Assembly: GCA_009763385.1 (NCBI GenBank)
Contig: CM019824.1
Span: 112,114,660 to 112,178,659 of the forward strand
Source of the DNA: Coix lacryma-jobi var. lacryma-jobi
Taxonomy: Eukaryota; Streptophyta; Magnoliopsida; Poales; Poaceae
DNA: 64,000 nt
Direction: 5' to 3'
The position numbers and the translations under genes were made by a program. This document shows positions 33,458 through 46,273 of the stretch, in pieces. Position 1 is the first letter of the stretch; every line of letters begins with the position of its first letter. The notes under the pieces are model-generated. The model was not told the DNA's origin and searched no databases. It saw only the letters and a program-made list of their open reading frames with translations.

Positions 33458-35111
33458 GGTATGGTTTTAATTTTTAATTTCCCTTCAAATTTCCCTTTTT
33501 CAAATAAATAATATATGTTACGCATGTAACCAAAAAAAATCAGTTATCATTAGTTATATGCATAGGTATATGTTAACTTAGCTAGAATAATAAAATATCA
33601 TAATAGGATAGTTTCCCTTTTCACAACATTAGATAGTTTCCCTTTTTAATAAAATGAGAACAAGAGCTCCGACTAAGAAGAAGAAGATCCTTCACCGAGC
33701 AAGAAGCCGGCTTGGGGGAGACTCCCGCTCCGATAAGGTATGTCTCAAGCCTACACTTTACATTTAGTTCTTAAATTCTATATCTTTTGAATGTCACATG
33801 CTTGCCTAAATAACCATTCCATGAATAAAATTGATAAAATCTGCTTAAACAAGTTGAAACTTGAATAGGATTTGAAATATGTCATGCAAATGCTATTGTT
33901 ATGGTTTGAATAACTGGTCTTATCTAAGTTATAGCTTTTGTGGGTTGCACATGCTTAAACTGAAATCATGCTTAGTGAGTAAAGTTAGTAAGAAATGGAG
34001 TAATTCTTTAAACTTGCTAAGGTGAAATTAGGACCTAATCTGGAGGATTTCTTTTAAAAAATATGAAAACCTTGCTAAAAGTTCCTCCTAGATTTTATCC
34101 CATCCCATCACCAGCCAAATATTTGTTAGTCAAAACCATAAAGAGCTTTGTCTGTGTTGAGCTTTGTTAGACCTCATAGATCTTAGTAGAGAAGCTTATC
34201 ATATCTTTTGAATCAAGATTCACACACCCACCATAAATTGCCTACTCTCCACTTTGGAAGTTTGCAACCACCAAATAAATTGCTCATTCTCTACACTGGA
34301 GATATGCAATACCTTGCCAAACGTCCCATTGCTAGCCTTATGCTATTCCTACACTGGGAATAAGCATTTCTCTCCCTTTCCCTACTCATTTCAAAAATCC
34401 TTTCCTATAGATATCTGGGGAAATCTAGAGCTAAAAAAGAGAGAGAGAGATACAAAAAAAAGTGAGCAAAGTAGCTCAAGAGAGGACTATGTCCTAAGAA
34501 AATGTGAGGACATATCTTTTGTCTACTCACTATGTATTCAAAAAAAAAGAAGAGAGAGAGAGAGAATTATCATTAGCTCTAGACCCCAGAAATTAACTAG
34601 GAAGGATTATGAAATATCTCTCTATACACTTCCACATAACCACACATGCACATCTTGATCATTTTTTATGATTTGCTGCTCCTTATGATCTGAGTGTCTA
34701 GCTTAGCAATAAACATCAGGCAATTTGCTCATGATTCTTAGTCTTCCTATAACTCCACATATCATTCTTTAGAAGTAGGAGAGGCTACATTTTGGCCTAA
34801 GTGAGGATTTAAACACCATTGAGTGATTGAGTGAATCTTGGAGGACTTAAGCAAGTTGTTATCTTTTGAAAACCTTGAAAAACCTCCAGACAAAATCCTA
34901 GTCAAACCTAAGCAAGATAAAAGTTTCCTATCTACTAATTTATTTCACTCTTGCATGTTTGAAGTGAAAATCTATACGTCCCACATTGCTATGATTTATG
35001 ATATATGCTAAGTTATTTCTCACTATACAATATGCACTTTCATACATCTTAAGTTGCTATCTATTTCATGCTCAATGCTTAAACCGCATTGTTGCTCGAG
35101 GACGAGCAACA
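33458..35111 (+). other. 3' noncoding region of the Athila-like element
   Basis: 1.65 kb without supported genes, in the place normally held by pol. It includes GA-rich simple stretches (34437-34460 and 34540-34565). GCTCGAGGACGAGC, a small palindrome common near this position in this lineage, lies about 35 bp before the LTR. Confidence 0.7.
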
Positions 35112-35129
35112 GGTTAGCTTGGAGGAGCT
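35112..35129 (+). other. Polypurine tract of the Athila-like element
   Basis: GGTTAGCTTGGAGGAGCT, immediately before the 3' LTR. The LTR start reads CGTTGATAG where the 5' copy has TGTTGATGG. Confidence 0.7.
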
Positions 35130-37161
35130 CGTTGATAGTCCTTAAACACCTATTTTACCATCAACATTTTACCCTAAAGTTCACCAAAAAGGCATGAAAT
35201 GTAGTCAAATAGGTTTCAAACTAACCAAATTCCACATGTCCATAGATTTTTATTTGAATGCAGGATTTGGACCAAATTTGGAGAATGGACCCACCAGGAG
35301 ACGAGCCCACTCACCAGGACCCATTTGGGCCCGAGTGGGGTGGCGCCCGCCAACCAGAGGTGGCGCCCGCCACCCAAATGTGGCGCCCGCCACATGGAGA
35401 GGCCCAACTCTCCCCCTTTGCCACGTCACTGATCCGTGTGACCATCCCAAGGCCAAATCTTGGCCCTTGGTAACTAGGTCAGTGGCATCAGACGGCTCAG
35501 GAGTGAGTGGCGTGGATCAAGGCCGAATGGCGGTTACTTGGACATGCAACTGACCTACCAACCGCCTCTCTGGAGCTCCTGGATGCCGTTGAAGCCAAGG
35601 CGGTGCATCCAACGGTGAGGGAGGTGGCGGCCGCCACCTAGGGCTGGCGCCCGCCACTAGGGTTAGCCCTAGGTCGGTGGGCTGCCCCCTATAAGTACCC
35701 CCTTCACTCCTCAAGACTATAAATACCCCCCCTGGTGGCACCACTTCATTCGTACGATCCCATACCACACCACAAAGCAACACAAGCAAGCAAGAGAAGC
35801 AGAGAGCAAGTTAGAAGCTCAGAGAGCTTAAGCAAGTAGGTTAGCTAGTAGAGAGAGTATAGCTCTAGTGCCCTCGCTATAGCGCGGCTCTTAGTTTAGC
35901 ACAGCTCAGCCTAAGTCAGTGGTAAAAGTAGCATATAGCTTGCTAAGAGAGAAGCGGGTGCGAGCGACTGGCATCAGAGGTCGGTTGATTTCCCGGCGTC
36001 TCTGGTCTGGTTTGCTCTCTTGTATCTCAGGTACATTTATCTTTATCCCAGAATTACTTTAAGCATTACTTTCGGTATTACTTTATCAAGTACCTTGAGT
36101 GTGACCTAGCTATCCTACAGTTCAATTCACTTAGCCATAGTAGTTAATCTCTAGTGTGCTTAGTGATTGATCTTTGCCAATAGGTTGCTTAGTTAGTTTA
36201 GTGCTTATCTTATTAAGTCAAGTATTTGCTCTGACGTCCGCAAGGGTGTCTCTATTCAAAGCTAGGGTAGAGATAGTTAGAATATAGTTAAGCGTGGTGC
36301 TTAGTTATAGACTTACCTTCAGATACGGCTGGACCCCCGGATAGCTGTGGTAGCAAGCAGGTGGTGACAGCCCTGTGCGCCTTGAATTCCACCACGTAGT
36401 TGGCACAGTTTAACAGTAAGGCTCGTTGTGCTAGCGTTGAACCTAAGTCAGTGGTAAAGGCTAGTACGCCTCGGTACTTGACAAGATAGGAATAAAACTA
36501 TACTTAACATTGTTGCTTTATTGACTTTTGCCTGTCTTGCTTCGTAAGTTATCTTGCTTCATAGTTTTCTTGTTTTGTAGTTATCTTGGAGTAGTTAGTA
36601 GTTAATAGTTAGTTATCTTAGTTACCTTTAGTTATCCTATTCCCTTTGTCTACCTATCCATCCACCTTACCTTACCATCTATTTCATCCTTACCTATCCA
36701 TCCATATATTCTTTCTAACCTTTCATCCCCTCTCTTCCCTTCTCTCCTTTTCCCTTTTCTCTTTTCTTCGACTCTCATCCCCTCCTTGACTCGACTCATA
36801 CACCACCCTAGCCTTCCCTTGGGATCAAATAAATCGACACCTGGTACTCCCAGGCGAAGTGCTACTATGATAGTTCTGTGCGCTTGCAGAATCTCCTCTT
36901 GGTAGATTGCAACCTCTCTAGCTAGCTCCTACTAGTGTCGGGATTGACAACCCCATTTGACATTAGTAGATAGCTGCTTTAGCTTCACTCCACTAGGTAT
37001 AGTGACCGGACTTGCTACAAGCACTTCTGACGTCATTGCCAGGAATAGATTCCATAGTCTACTCCTAGTAACGACATTAGCAACTGCCAACAAGCATTTC
37101 TGGGCCGTTACCAGGGATAGTTGCCTAGCTCTATCTTTAGTGAAGCTAAGAACTACCAACA
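35130..37161 (+). repeat. 3' LTR of the Athila-like element
   Basis: 2032 bp, the near-identical partner of 29347-31389, with only scattered substitutions and small indels. Confidence 0.92.
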
Positions 37162-37313
37162 GCTGGTTTCCTGGTTTAGTCCCTGCAGAATCACAATTCA
37201 CCAAAACTCGTGGAATATTGTCAATGAAAACCCTAAACCTTTATTGGTGATTGAGTTCATGCCCTTTTCATATTTATTTATCTTTTAATTTTGATAGATA
37301 ACTAGTGTCAACA
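37162..37313 (-). repeat. 3' LTR of X-, inner part
   Basis: Resumes the X LTR after target repeat GCTGG (37162-37166) and ends GTGTCAACA at 37313. With 28240-29346 the LTR totals about 1254 bp. Confidence 0.9.
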
Positions 37314-37330
37314 ACTCCCCCAAGCTTACC
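37314..37330 (-). other. Polypurine tract of X-
   Basis: The minus strand reads GGTAAGCTTGGGGGAGT before the LTR terminus TGTTGACAC, the same tract as in X+ at 46696-46710. Confidence 0.8.
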
Positions 37331-40300
37331 CTTTGCTAGTCCCTTAGCAAAACCAAAAATTAACAATGGATCAGGAGTTGCTACAAAATCTTCACTTCCA
37401 ATAAGTACACCTGCTGTTAAACAAAAATTCTCCGAAACATATCATGCTATTCTTCATGGGGCTTATTACTTTTACCTTAGATCTTGAATAATCGAGAGAT
37501 TGAATGATCAAATCAAGCACTATGTCTTTAGTTCTTTCACTTCACTTTTATCTCGGAGTTTTAATTAATTTTTAAAAGCTTTAATACATGTGTTGTCAAA
37601 TTAAACAATGGATCCAAAGAGAAAGTCAACCAACCATTGAATCAAGAAGTGCATGTGTATGGAAAAATGGAGTCGGATGCTCTTTTGAATATATCACTCT
37701 CTTCTGTTTATCAGAGACATATGACTATTAGGCTAATTCTACTGTCGGGCACGTGCCCATTTTTTCTGACACATTTTTTTCTTCGAGGTTCCGGACACTT
37801 GTCCCTTTTTATTTTCTCGGGATCTATCTTTTTGAGGTTTCGGACACTTGTCCCTTTTTATTTCCTCAGATTTTTTTTTCTTCTTTTTTTTCTCTTTTTT
37901 TTAATAGCCACATGCTTCCAACAAACTTTTGAGAGGGTAGCAACAGATAATTATGAGCATTTATGCGAAAGATGGATGAAATGTGTAAGTGATCTCAATT
38001 CAATGGCATGATAACTTCCCACAGGGTCCCAAAGCTTAATTTAACTCAATGCAATTATTAGTCATATTTATATTTAGAAATCTCTGGAACTTTAGTGTTG
38101 TTTAGAACAAGATAATAGCAGCTCAGATCATCACATGTCATATCCCAATTACCTAGACCATAGATTAAGTATTTACCATCCATGCATTTAATTTTAAGGC
38201 ATCATTATTAATTAGGAGAACTCATGCTTTGAAGACTAGGTACTTGAAAGAAATTAGATAGAGCAACTATTCATCATTTCCATGCAAAAGATTAGAGAGA
38301 GGGTTCTCTTTTAGTCATCAACTTCTTAAAACACACTATTTTATTTATTTAATCTAACACACTTTAAGATATAATATAAAAGCTAATAATAATAGTGGTA
38401 GTAGTAATAATAAAGACATACCTGAATCGCGAAGATAACGGGGATGCGTCTCCCCCAAGCTGGTTCCCTTAATAGCGTCGAGCCTTCATGTGCCCATATA
38501 TTTTTGTCTCTTTTTTAATTAATGGTGAGCCTTCATGTGCTCATATTTCTTTGTTCTTTTTTTAATTAATGGTGAGCCTTCATGTGCTCACATTTTTTTT
38601 GAATTTGTTTATAAAATGAAAAACTTAAGAGGATAAAGATACTTACGTGGATACATGGGGATGCCTTCCCCCAAGCTGAATGTTGACGTAGTCGTTCGAT
38701 ATTGCAATGTAGCAGACTGACAGTGGATATGTCCTTCCTCTATTAGAGCTTTGATTGATATTGATGTTTGTTGAGACAGTGCTCCAACAGTGGATGGAGT
38801 ATTCACTTGCTCGTCAGCTTTTCTTGGCGTTTCAAATCCTGTGAAACTCAAATAGACAATAAAACTTGTGGAACAGATTAAGCATTAATGGTTGGCCACT
38901 TAAGCCTTAGTTGTCTAGAATTTTAGTAAGATCTCTTTTCTCAATATTTTTGTATTTTATATTTTTATGATGCAAGAGAAAATGCACATGATGAATGCAT
39001 GCATATGTATTTTTATTATTTTTATGCCTCCACGATGAACATTCCCGTGGGTTTTTACACACCATAGAATTATTCACATGGGACTTTATAGTTTATGATG
39101 TAGTGTAACAAATGCAATATTTTTATTTTCTTTTCTAATGCAATGCAGAAATTAAAATGTTTGTGAATTAAATATGATGATGCAAGAAATGATTATGAAT
39201 TAAATATGAGAAATATGTAGGAAAATAAATATGAGGATAACTACGGATTTTTACCTTTTGGCGAAGGTTCGGATATTTAGGTCCGACGAACCGGACCTTC
39301 CCTTCGTTCAGACCTCCCAAGGTATGTCAGACGTTTGGAAAGTTGTTATTAATTGTACCTCTTAGGTGCAGACATTTCTTCCATACTTTCTTGGTCTGAG
39401 TCTTCACTTCCTGTGGTTCACTGTCTTGAGGTTTCTATCCTTTCATTTCTGGGACAGTGTCGATAGCTTCTTCTTTATGATTGGCCTCTCTATTCTCGAT
39501 AGCTTGTCTTCTTTAGCTTTGAGAGCGGCGTCTTTCACTTCTATTCTTGTTGGGTGCTTCATTAGGCATTTAGTTGATGAAGTTGCATCGTGCCTTTTCT
39601 CTAGGAAAGTGAAAATGGATTTCCTCTTGTAAATGATTGTACTTGTGGCGTAGAGGAATGGTCTTCCTAGGATGAGGTGGACGTCATCGTCTTCTCATGT
39701 CGAGGATCAAGAAGTCTGTGGGGACTTCATGACCTCTAATTCTGACTACGACGTCTTCCATCATTCCTTCTTGTTTATGCCTCTTGATATGGTGTCGCTC
39801 ATGTCATTTGTTCGTCCAGTAGTTTGAAGTGGAGCGTTAATTGTGGACGCTGGCAGCATCTTGCTCAGTGTGCATGTTCTTGTATATCTAGGACCTTCAC
39901 TCTGTAGAATTTGGGAGTGACTTCTCCATATTTTGCTCAAGAGTGTGTCCTGCTCATAAAGACAAGGTAGAGATCAAGTGCATGGGCTCTGTTGGTGGAA
40001 AAACACTAACAGAACCAAAAGTTATGTTTATTCTCCTCTAACCTTAGGCACATTGCACAAGACAAACTTTTTGTTTATGTGTTATATTCAATCTTAATAT
40101 GAGTGATAGGATCAGAGGATGAGCATGAAGGTAGCATCTTAAAATATTTAACAGATCAGATTACTTAACCCAAGGAAGGATAATGTATGCATAAAGTGTC
40201 GATCTTTTCATGATTGAGAAATATCATCTTCCAAAGGTTAGATGCACAACATTTTAGCTCATTTAGTTAAGACAGTGAGATTCAAGAGAGTGAAGCTAAG

Positions 40301-42724
40301 ATCAAAGGACTAAACATGTTAAGTTGATTAGGTTGGATCAAGTGAGGTGCAACTTAAACATGTTTTGTTCTTTATTTATGTTTATACTAGAATCAAGAAG
40401 AAGCTTTTAAAGTGATGGTCACTTACCTTGAAATGTTTGTCATTGAAGAGTGATTGTGTCAAACCTCCTTGTGAAAGCTTCTCTTGTCTAGCTGGTTGTT
40501 GTTTATGAATGGCTTGTCCTCTCTTGTTTGTCTCACAGTATGCTTGAGAGGAGGAAGATCACAGTGGAATCATCTTTAGAGGTATCGACCTTCCTTCTCT
40601 TGTGTCGACTTATCAGTGAAGGCACATTGTTCCTCGAGTATGCTGTCTAGGATCCTTTCTCTTTCTTGTATTAATTCTGTACTATGAGGATGTAGGGACA
40701 GTTCCGCATTTTTCTCTTGTCAACCTTTCCTGTTTTTTTTAATTATTGGGTTGGCAAGAGACTTGAATTTAGAACTGCTACTCGAGTGCCTCCATGAGAG
40801 TCTTTGTCTTGTAATATCACAACTGAGACTTGTCCTCTCAATAGTGTCTAGATAATGGAGATCTTATCGGCTGTTTTTCTTGATTTGCTGGCTCAAGTAC
40901 TTTCTCTCCATCTTCTAACTCTTGTGGTGCAGTGGCTTCATCCTTCATGATGCCCTCCTAAATTCTTGGCAGTTGGCTCTCCCTTCGACGTCTTCTCTTG
41001 GTTCTCTTTGGCTGCTCATAAGTGATGTAGATGTTGAAGGTGTAGCGAAAGATCCAAAAGTTGACTTCTCCAGGTCCGATAAAGATGATAACATTAATGG
41101 TGTTCAAGAACGATCTTCCAAGAATGTATGGTGGATCATATTATTCTTCTCAACTGGGACAACATCTAGTGATTTGTGCTGATCAAAGTGATAGGTAGGA
41201 GATCAATATGTCTTGAAGCTGGTTTTCTCCTTCCCCCCTTTGATTGTGAAACACATCTAGACAACGGAATTGTCTGTCCCAGGCTGGCTTGTGATGTAGA
41301 TAGATTCCCAAACAACATATTCATGTTTTGGATTTGTAGATCTTGCTATTATTGTAGTGGTACCATCTTGTCTCACAAGCTAGCTCTTGATTAGAAAAGA
41401 GGATAACTTCCCACTTCTTGTCTTGATGTCTTGGGCAATGATGGTTGCAGGCATAAGTTGTCTCATACGAGGTAAGTTGCATCTTGTTTGTCATCAGCGC
41501 CCGAGCAAGACTCAAAGCTAGGCTAGCACCATTTGTGATCTGAGTGTAGATTTATGTGTCTATGGTTTGGGTTTTGGATCTTCAATGTTCAGACCAAACC
41601 ATGGATGAACAAAGTCTCTCTCCTGCATAACGTTAGTGGATATATATACCCGAAGGATTGCAAGAATTTGAAACATGGGTTGTCATCCATAACTTATGTA
41701 TTTTGCATCTATGCTAATAAAAAGATGTTTTTAGGATTATTTTAGCATAGAGTAGTATTTTATGTGTTGGTTGCATTTTAACATGATTCAAGGCAAAAGA
41801 TAACTTGCAGTAGAAGACAAAATAAATAAACTTTGATACTCACAGTTCTTTCATCCATGATGAATGAGCTGAGTCTTCATTGTGCAAGAGTAGTTGAAGT
41901 TCATTGTACGCCTTGCTTCATCTCAAGTGTGAGTTCATCTCCTGGACTTTCCCAAATTAATTTTGAAAGTTTTCCTGTAGGGGTTAGTCCAACAAAATAT
42001 CCAATATCTACTATAGCATACTATCAGTTCAGAAATCAACCTAGACACCACGTCTAATTTGACTTAGGAAGGTATTCTAACCTAAGCACCATGCTCAATT
42101 TAAAATCCTTCTGAAGAGAAATCTACACACCTCGTTGTTTAAACTAAACACCATGCCTAATTTAAAGAGATGTATGACTGTACTTCAAACCCATACATAT
42201 ACTATAGCAGGTAAAGGTAACATAAAAGCATTGTAGAGATTTATTCAGATCGAGATGAAAGAGCATGATGAGCATATCTTAAAGGTAGGGTGAACCAACA
42301 TAGCAACATGGGAAGAGATATTTTTAGAAAGTCTATTCCCCAAGCTTAGATTTTGCACAAATGAAGATTGGATGAATGTAATTGAATGTTACATGTTGAT
42401 TGGTTGGACATACCTTGTGTTTGTTGTTCCTTCGTTCTTTTCTGCTCCAGACCTAGAAAGGTTAGTGACAAAATACCCGAAGGAATATTTTCACAATTAT
42501 ATTTCTATGCTCAGTGCAGCGGAAAAGTAGGCATAGCTTATAACCAGGTATTATGATGGGATATAAGGATTCTACTGGTTATAGCTTGCTCATGGGGATA
42601 AATAAGAGTGGAATTCAAAAACAACATTCATAAGAATGAAAAAATAATAATGAAAAGACTGGGACAAAAAGGAAAAAGATAAAAGTATAATACAAGGTTA
42701 AACTTAAGACTAAGATGATCTACC
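37331..42724 (-). other. X- internal region
   Basis: About 5.4 kb of noncoding family sequence. From left it holds the mini-hairpins (37747-37853), a T-rich run (37868-37904), the hairpin array 38478-38600, and a small open frame at 38609-38851. That frame has a diverged partner at 45117-45326 in X+, but the differences change residues and do not show selection. The protease-like relic lies at about 39365-39790. Positions 39800-42724 hold nothing that I can assign beyond the match to X+. Confidence 0.7.
39365..39790 (-). pseudogene. Retropepsin-like fragment of X-
   Basis: This is the inverted copy of the fragment at 27644-28006, with more stops and small indels. It shows only that the relic belonged to the family before X- inserted into X+. 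Confidence 0.45.
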
Positions 42725-42744
42725 GTTCCCCGGCAATGGCGCCA
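42725..42744 (-). other. Primer binding site of X-
   Basis: The minus strand reads TGGCGCCATTGCCGGGGAAC (Asp type), 8 bp from the LTR start at 42753. It differs by one transition from the X+ site. Confidence 0.85.
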
Positions 42745-42752
42745 GAAATGCT

Positions 42753-44810
42753 TGTTGGTATATAAATTAACGTACACTCTACTTTATCCACAAGCGCACA
42801 GATAAAATCTATCGATGTAGCACTTCACCGGAGTAATCCAGTTTTAATATCAAACCCAAAGGAACGGATAGTATTAAGTCTAACCCCTGAGTAGCTAACA
42901 AGGACGGAGAATCTAGAAGTATAGAGGGGATCACTAATGATGAGGGACGGCCCGATCTTCCGAGAGGTAGCGATAGGTTCAATTGGTGGAGAACTCGACG
43001 TTGGCGATCCGGCTTCAAATCAGACACGATTCGAACCCTGCAACTGTTACACCACTGCTCCGTTGGTTATCAACCAAGCACAACTTGATTGACCTCGCCT
43101 AGAAGGCTATTCCTGCAAGCGAATCGAAGAACACAAGCAAGAAGGTAAAAACACGCAATCTGAAATTGCAGATATGAATTGATACAAATTTCAATGGAGG
43201 GTTCAAGAACTCGGTTCCAAAGGACTAATCGACACAGTGGAGGAGATCAAGAACGGGGGTCCTGGATCACTGTAAAAGGATTCGACACCACAGTTACAAT
43301 GAACGATTCAGTTCCTTGATGGAAAACTAAACTCTAAACAAACCCCAAGACCTAACGACGACGGCGGCGGCTAATTATAGGGTTTAGGACGTCATCTATG
43401 CTGGACGCGCCCCCTAATGGGCTCTAAGACGATACACGGCCCAACGGACCAAAATACGGTGACGCAGCACCCTGGCAGATTCTGGATGCTGACTTGTTTC
43501 AACGATTCCCGTTGACTCCGGATGTATTTTGATGTGATTCCAAAGCCATTGGTTAGCTTATCAAATTATCTTTCCAATCATATCTGGTTCATCAAAAACG
43601 GAGTCCGTATGCGTCCGGGGCGTTGATTTTACCCAGGACTGCTCCTGAATTCCGAGAGTGACGTGGAAGCTAAGTTGGAGACGGATTGCAACTTAGGGAA
43701 GACCATGGCGTCGTTATGTCCAGCGTGGCGATGTCCTCATCAACTAAGGTTGTCTAATTCCAATTTAAGAGTGATATGTTTATATTATTCTTAGTGGGGA
43801 AGTTGCCATAAAAGGTCACAAACAGAGTATGAGTCTTTTATGCAAATGTATACTCCTACCTAGCCTACACACGGGTAAGTGGACTATAGAAGAATCAACA
43901 AGGCTATAAGAGTCACCCTTGCGAACAACCACTATTACTGGCGTTATAGGAGGCATTTATGAGCTATCAAGTCTAAGCACCACGCTTACACTATCCAACT
44001 ACTCTAACTCTAGAATGACTAGAATTAAAGTACTCAAAAGAGAGTCATAAACCTTAAGAGTAATAAGAACAATGGCTCAAACTTAAATATAGACGTTGAT
44101 TACCGAAACAATCGCTGAAGCAAGTTGAAGAGAAACTTGAATCCGCAGGTACAAGATGAAGAAGTTGATCCGATAGGCCGGAGCTCCTTCTTGATCTCTT
44201 CCTCTCTCTCTCTCTTCTAGTTCTAGTATAAGACTAAGTTCTAAACCTAAACTAGAGGGGTAACTAGTCTTCTACTTGAAAGCTGGCTCTTGAAGTCTCT
44301 TCTAGGGTTTCTGAATGAGGCGTAGTCTTTTCTGAAGAGGGGCTTGTTCTCCCCTGGGGCCTAGGGGCCTGTTTATATAGCCCTGAGGGATCAACCGCGA
44401 CCGTTAGATCAAACTGACTTCACGTAGGGCTGAGATGGATCCTAGGAGGAGGTGGAGGAAGCTTGCATAAAACGGAGTCCAGCGAGCCCAGGGGCAGACC
44501 GACTGCTCCTAGGGTGGGACCGATTAGTCCCACCTGGAGGCCTCTCGAGGTGTCCTGCCTCGTGGTGTCCTCTGGTGTCCTCTAGGTCTTTCTGGAATAT
44601 TCCCGACGTGTCGGTTCCGTAATCTTCCGTCGGTTTCCTTCTAGGAGAAGTAATCTGAGCTGGTTTCCTAGTTTAGTCCCTGCAGAATCACAATTCACCA
44701 AAACTCGTGGAATATTGTCAATTAAAACCCTAAACCTTTATTGGTGATTGAATTCATGCCCTTTTCATATTTATTTATCCTTTAATTTTGATAGATAACT
44801 AGTGTCAACA
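42753..44810 (-). repeat. 5' LTR of X-, split by a solo LTR
   Basis: Termini TGTTGGTATA and GTGTCAACA. Removing the inserted 804 bp and one target copy leaves about 1249 bp, the same as the X+ LTR. The TATA box on the minus strand is near 44371. Confidence 0.9.
42939..43742. mobile_element. Solo LTR of the gag-only family
   Basis: 804 bp with inverted termini TGATGAGGGAC and GTCCTCATCA, and a perfect target duplication ACTAA (42934-42938, 43743-43747). Termini and internal phrases such as TATTCCTGCAAGC match the LTRs at 49206 and 52701. No internal region is present, so it arose by LTR-LTR recombination. Confidence 0.88.
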
Positions 44811-45376
44811 ACAACACATTTTAATTTTTGCATTACATTAGAAAACAAAATAAAAATATTTCACTGCATCATAAAGCCCCATGTGAATAATTCTATGGCG
44901 TGTAAAAACCCGCAGGAATGTTCACCGTGGTGGCATAAAAATAAATAATAATAAAAATAAATATGCATGTGTTCATCCTGTTGCATTTTCTCTTGCATCA
45001 TAAAAATAATAAAATACAAAAATATTGAGAATGAGATCTTACTGAAATTCTAGACAACTAAGGCTTAAGTGTCCAACCACTAACGCTTAATCTGTTCCAC
45101 AAGTTTTGTTGTCTATTTGAGTTTCATAGGATTTGAAAGGCCAAGAAAAGTTGACGAGCAAGTGAATGCTCCATCCACTGTTGGAGCACTGTATCAACAA
45201 ACATCAACATCAATCAAAGCTCTGATAGAGGAAGGACATATCCACTGCCAGTCTGCTACATTGCTAGATCGAACGACTATGTCAACATTCAGCCTGGGGG
45301 AAGGCACCCCCCATATATTCACGTAAGTATCTTTATCCTCTTAAGTTTTTCATTTTATAAAAAAATTCAAAAAAAT

Positions 45377-45537
45377 GTGAGCACATAAAGGCTCACCCCT
45401 AAGAAGAAAAGAACAAAAATATGTGGGCACATGAAGGCTCACCATTAATTAAAAAAGAACAAAAAAAACGTGAGCACATGAAGGCTCACCATTAATTAAA
45501 AAAGAGACAAAAATATATGGGCATATGAAGGCTCAAC
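45377..45537 (+). repeat. Four tandem GTGAGC/GCTCAC hairpins in X+
   Basis: Units at 45377, 45423, 45470 and about 45518 contain GTGAGCACATGAAGGCTCAC or variants: a 6-bp stem with an 8-base loop, spaced 46-48 bp by A-rich linkers. X- has the same array inverted at 38478-38600. Confidence 0.8.
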
Positions 45538-46166
45538 GCTATTAAGGGAACCAGCTTGGGAGAGACGTACCCCTGTTATCTTCATGATTCAGGTATGTGT
45601 TTATTATTATTACTAGTACTACTACTATTATTAGCTTTTATTTTATAGTGTGTTAGATTAAATAAATAAAATAGTGTGTCTAGTTTGTTTTAAGAAGTTG
45701 ATGACCAAAGAAGAACCCGCTCTCTCTAATCTTTTGCATGGAAATGATGAATAGTTGCTCTATCTAATTTCTTTCAAGTACCTAGTCTTCAAAGCATGAG
45801 TTCTCCTAATTAATAATGATGCCTTAAAATAAAATTAAATGCATGGTTGGCAAATACTTAATCTAAGGTCTATGTAATTGGGATATGTCATATGATGATC
45901 TGAGCTGCTATTATCTTGTTCTAAACAACACTGAAGTTCCGAAGATTTCTCAATATAAACATGACTAATAATTGCATTGAGTTAAATTAAGCTTTGTTGA
46001 CCCTATGAGTAGTTTATCATGCCATTGAGTTGAGATCACTTACATATTTCATCCATCTTCCGCATAAATGCTCATAATTATCTGTTGCTACCCTCTCAGA
46101 AGTTTGTTGGAAGCATGTGGCTATTTAAAAAAAGAGAAAGAAAGGAAGATTCGAGGAAATAAAAAG

Positions 46167-46273
46167 GGACAAGTGTCCGAAACCTCAAAAAGATAGATCC
46201 CGAGGAAATAAAAAGGGACAAGTGTCCGAAACCTCAAAGAAAAAAAATGTCAGAAAAAAATGGGCAAGTGCCC
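46167..46273 (+). repeat. Mini-hairpins GGACAAGTGTCC / GGGCAAGTGCCC
   Basis: Three palindromic units lie at 46167-46178, 46216-46227 and 46262-46273. The third changes both arms (GGACA/TGTCC to GGGCA/TGCCC), so pairing is kept. X- has matching units at 37747, 37793 and 37842. They lie about 430-540 bp upstream of the polypurine tract. Confidence 0.75.

Larger units (their letters stand above)
29347..37161 (+). mobile_element. Athila-like element coding only Gag-protease
   Basis: LTRs 29347-31389 (2043 bp) and 35130-37161 (2032 bp) are nearly identical. The target duplication GCTGG (29342-29346, 37162-37166) is perfect. Between them lie an Asp-type primer site, one intact gag-protease gene, 1.65 kb of noncoding DNA and a polypurine tract. 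RT, RNase H and integrase are absent, so it depends on another element. Intact coding and similar LTRs indicate a recent insertion. Confidence 0.93.
28240..44810 (-). mobile_element. X-: inverted X-family element inside X+
   Basis: Same family as its host, in the opposite orientation. LTR termini are TGTTGGTATA (28240) and AGTGTCAACA (44810), with a perfect target duplication ACAAC (28235-28239 and 44811-44815). The 5' LTR is on the right (42753-44810), next to the primer site; the 3' LTR is on the left (28240-37313), next to the polypurine tract. Both LTRs were later hit by other insertions. The internal region (37314-42752) is noncoding. Confidence 0.92.

Noticed and set aside
43028..43040. 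tRNA B-box-like GGTTCGAATC on the minus strand
   Set aside because: No A box or cloverleaf around it; it lies within a solo LTR whose relatives lack it.
45117..45326. Conserved small gene in X elements (partner at 38609-38851)
   Set aside because: The copies share recent ancestry and most differences change the residue, so the open frame is not evidence of selection.
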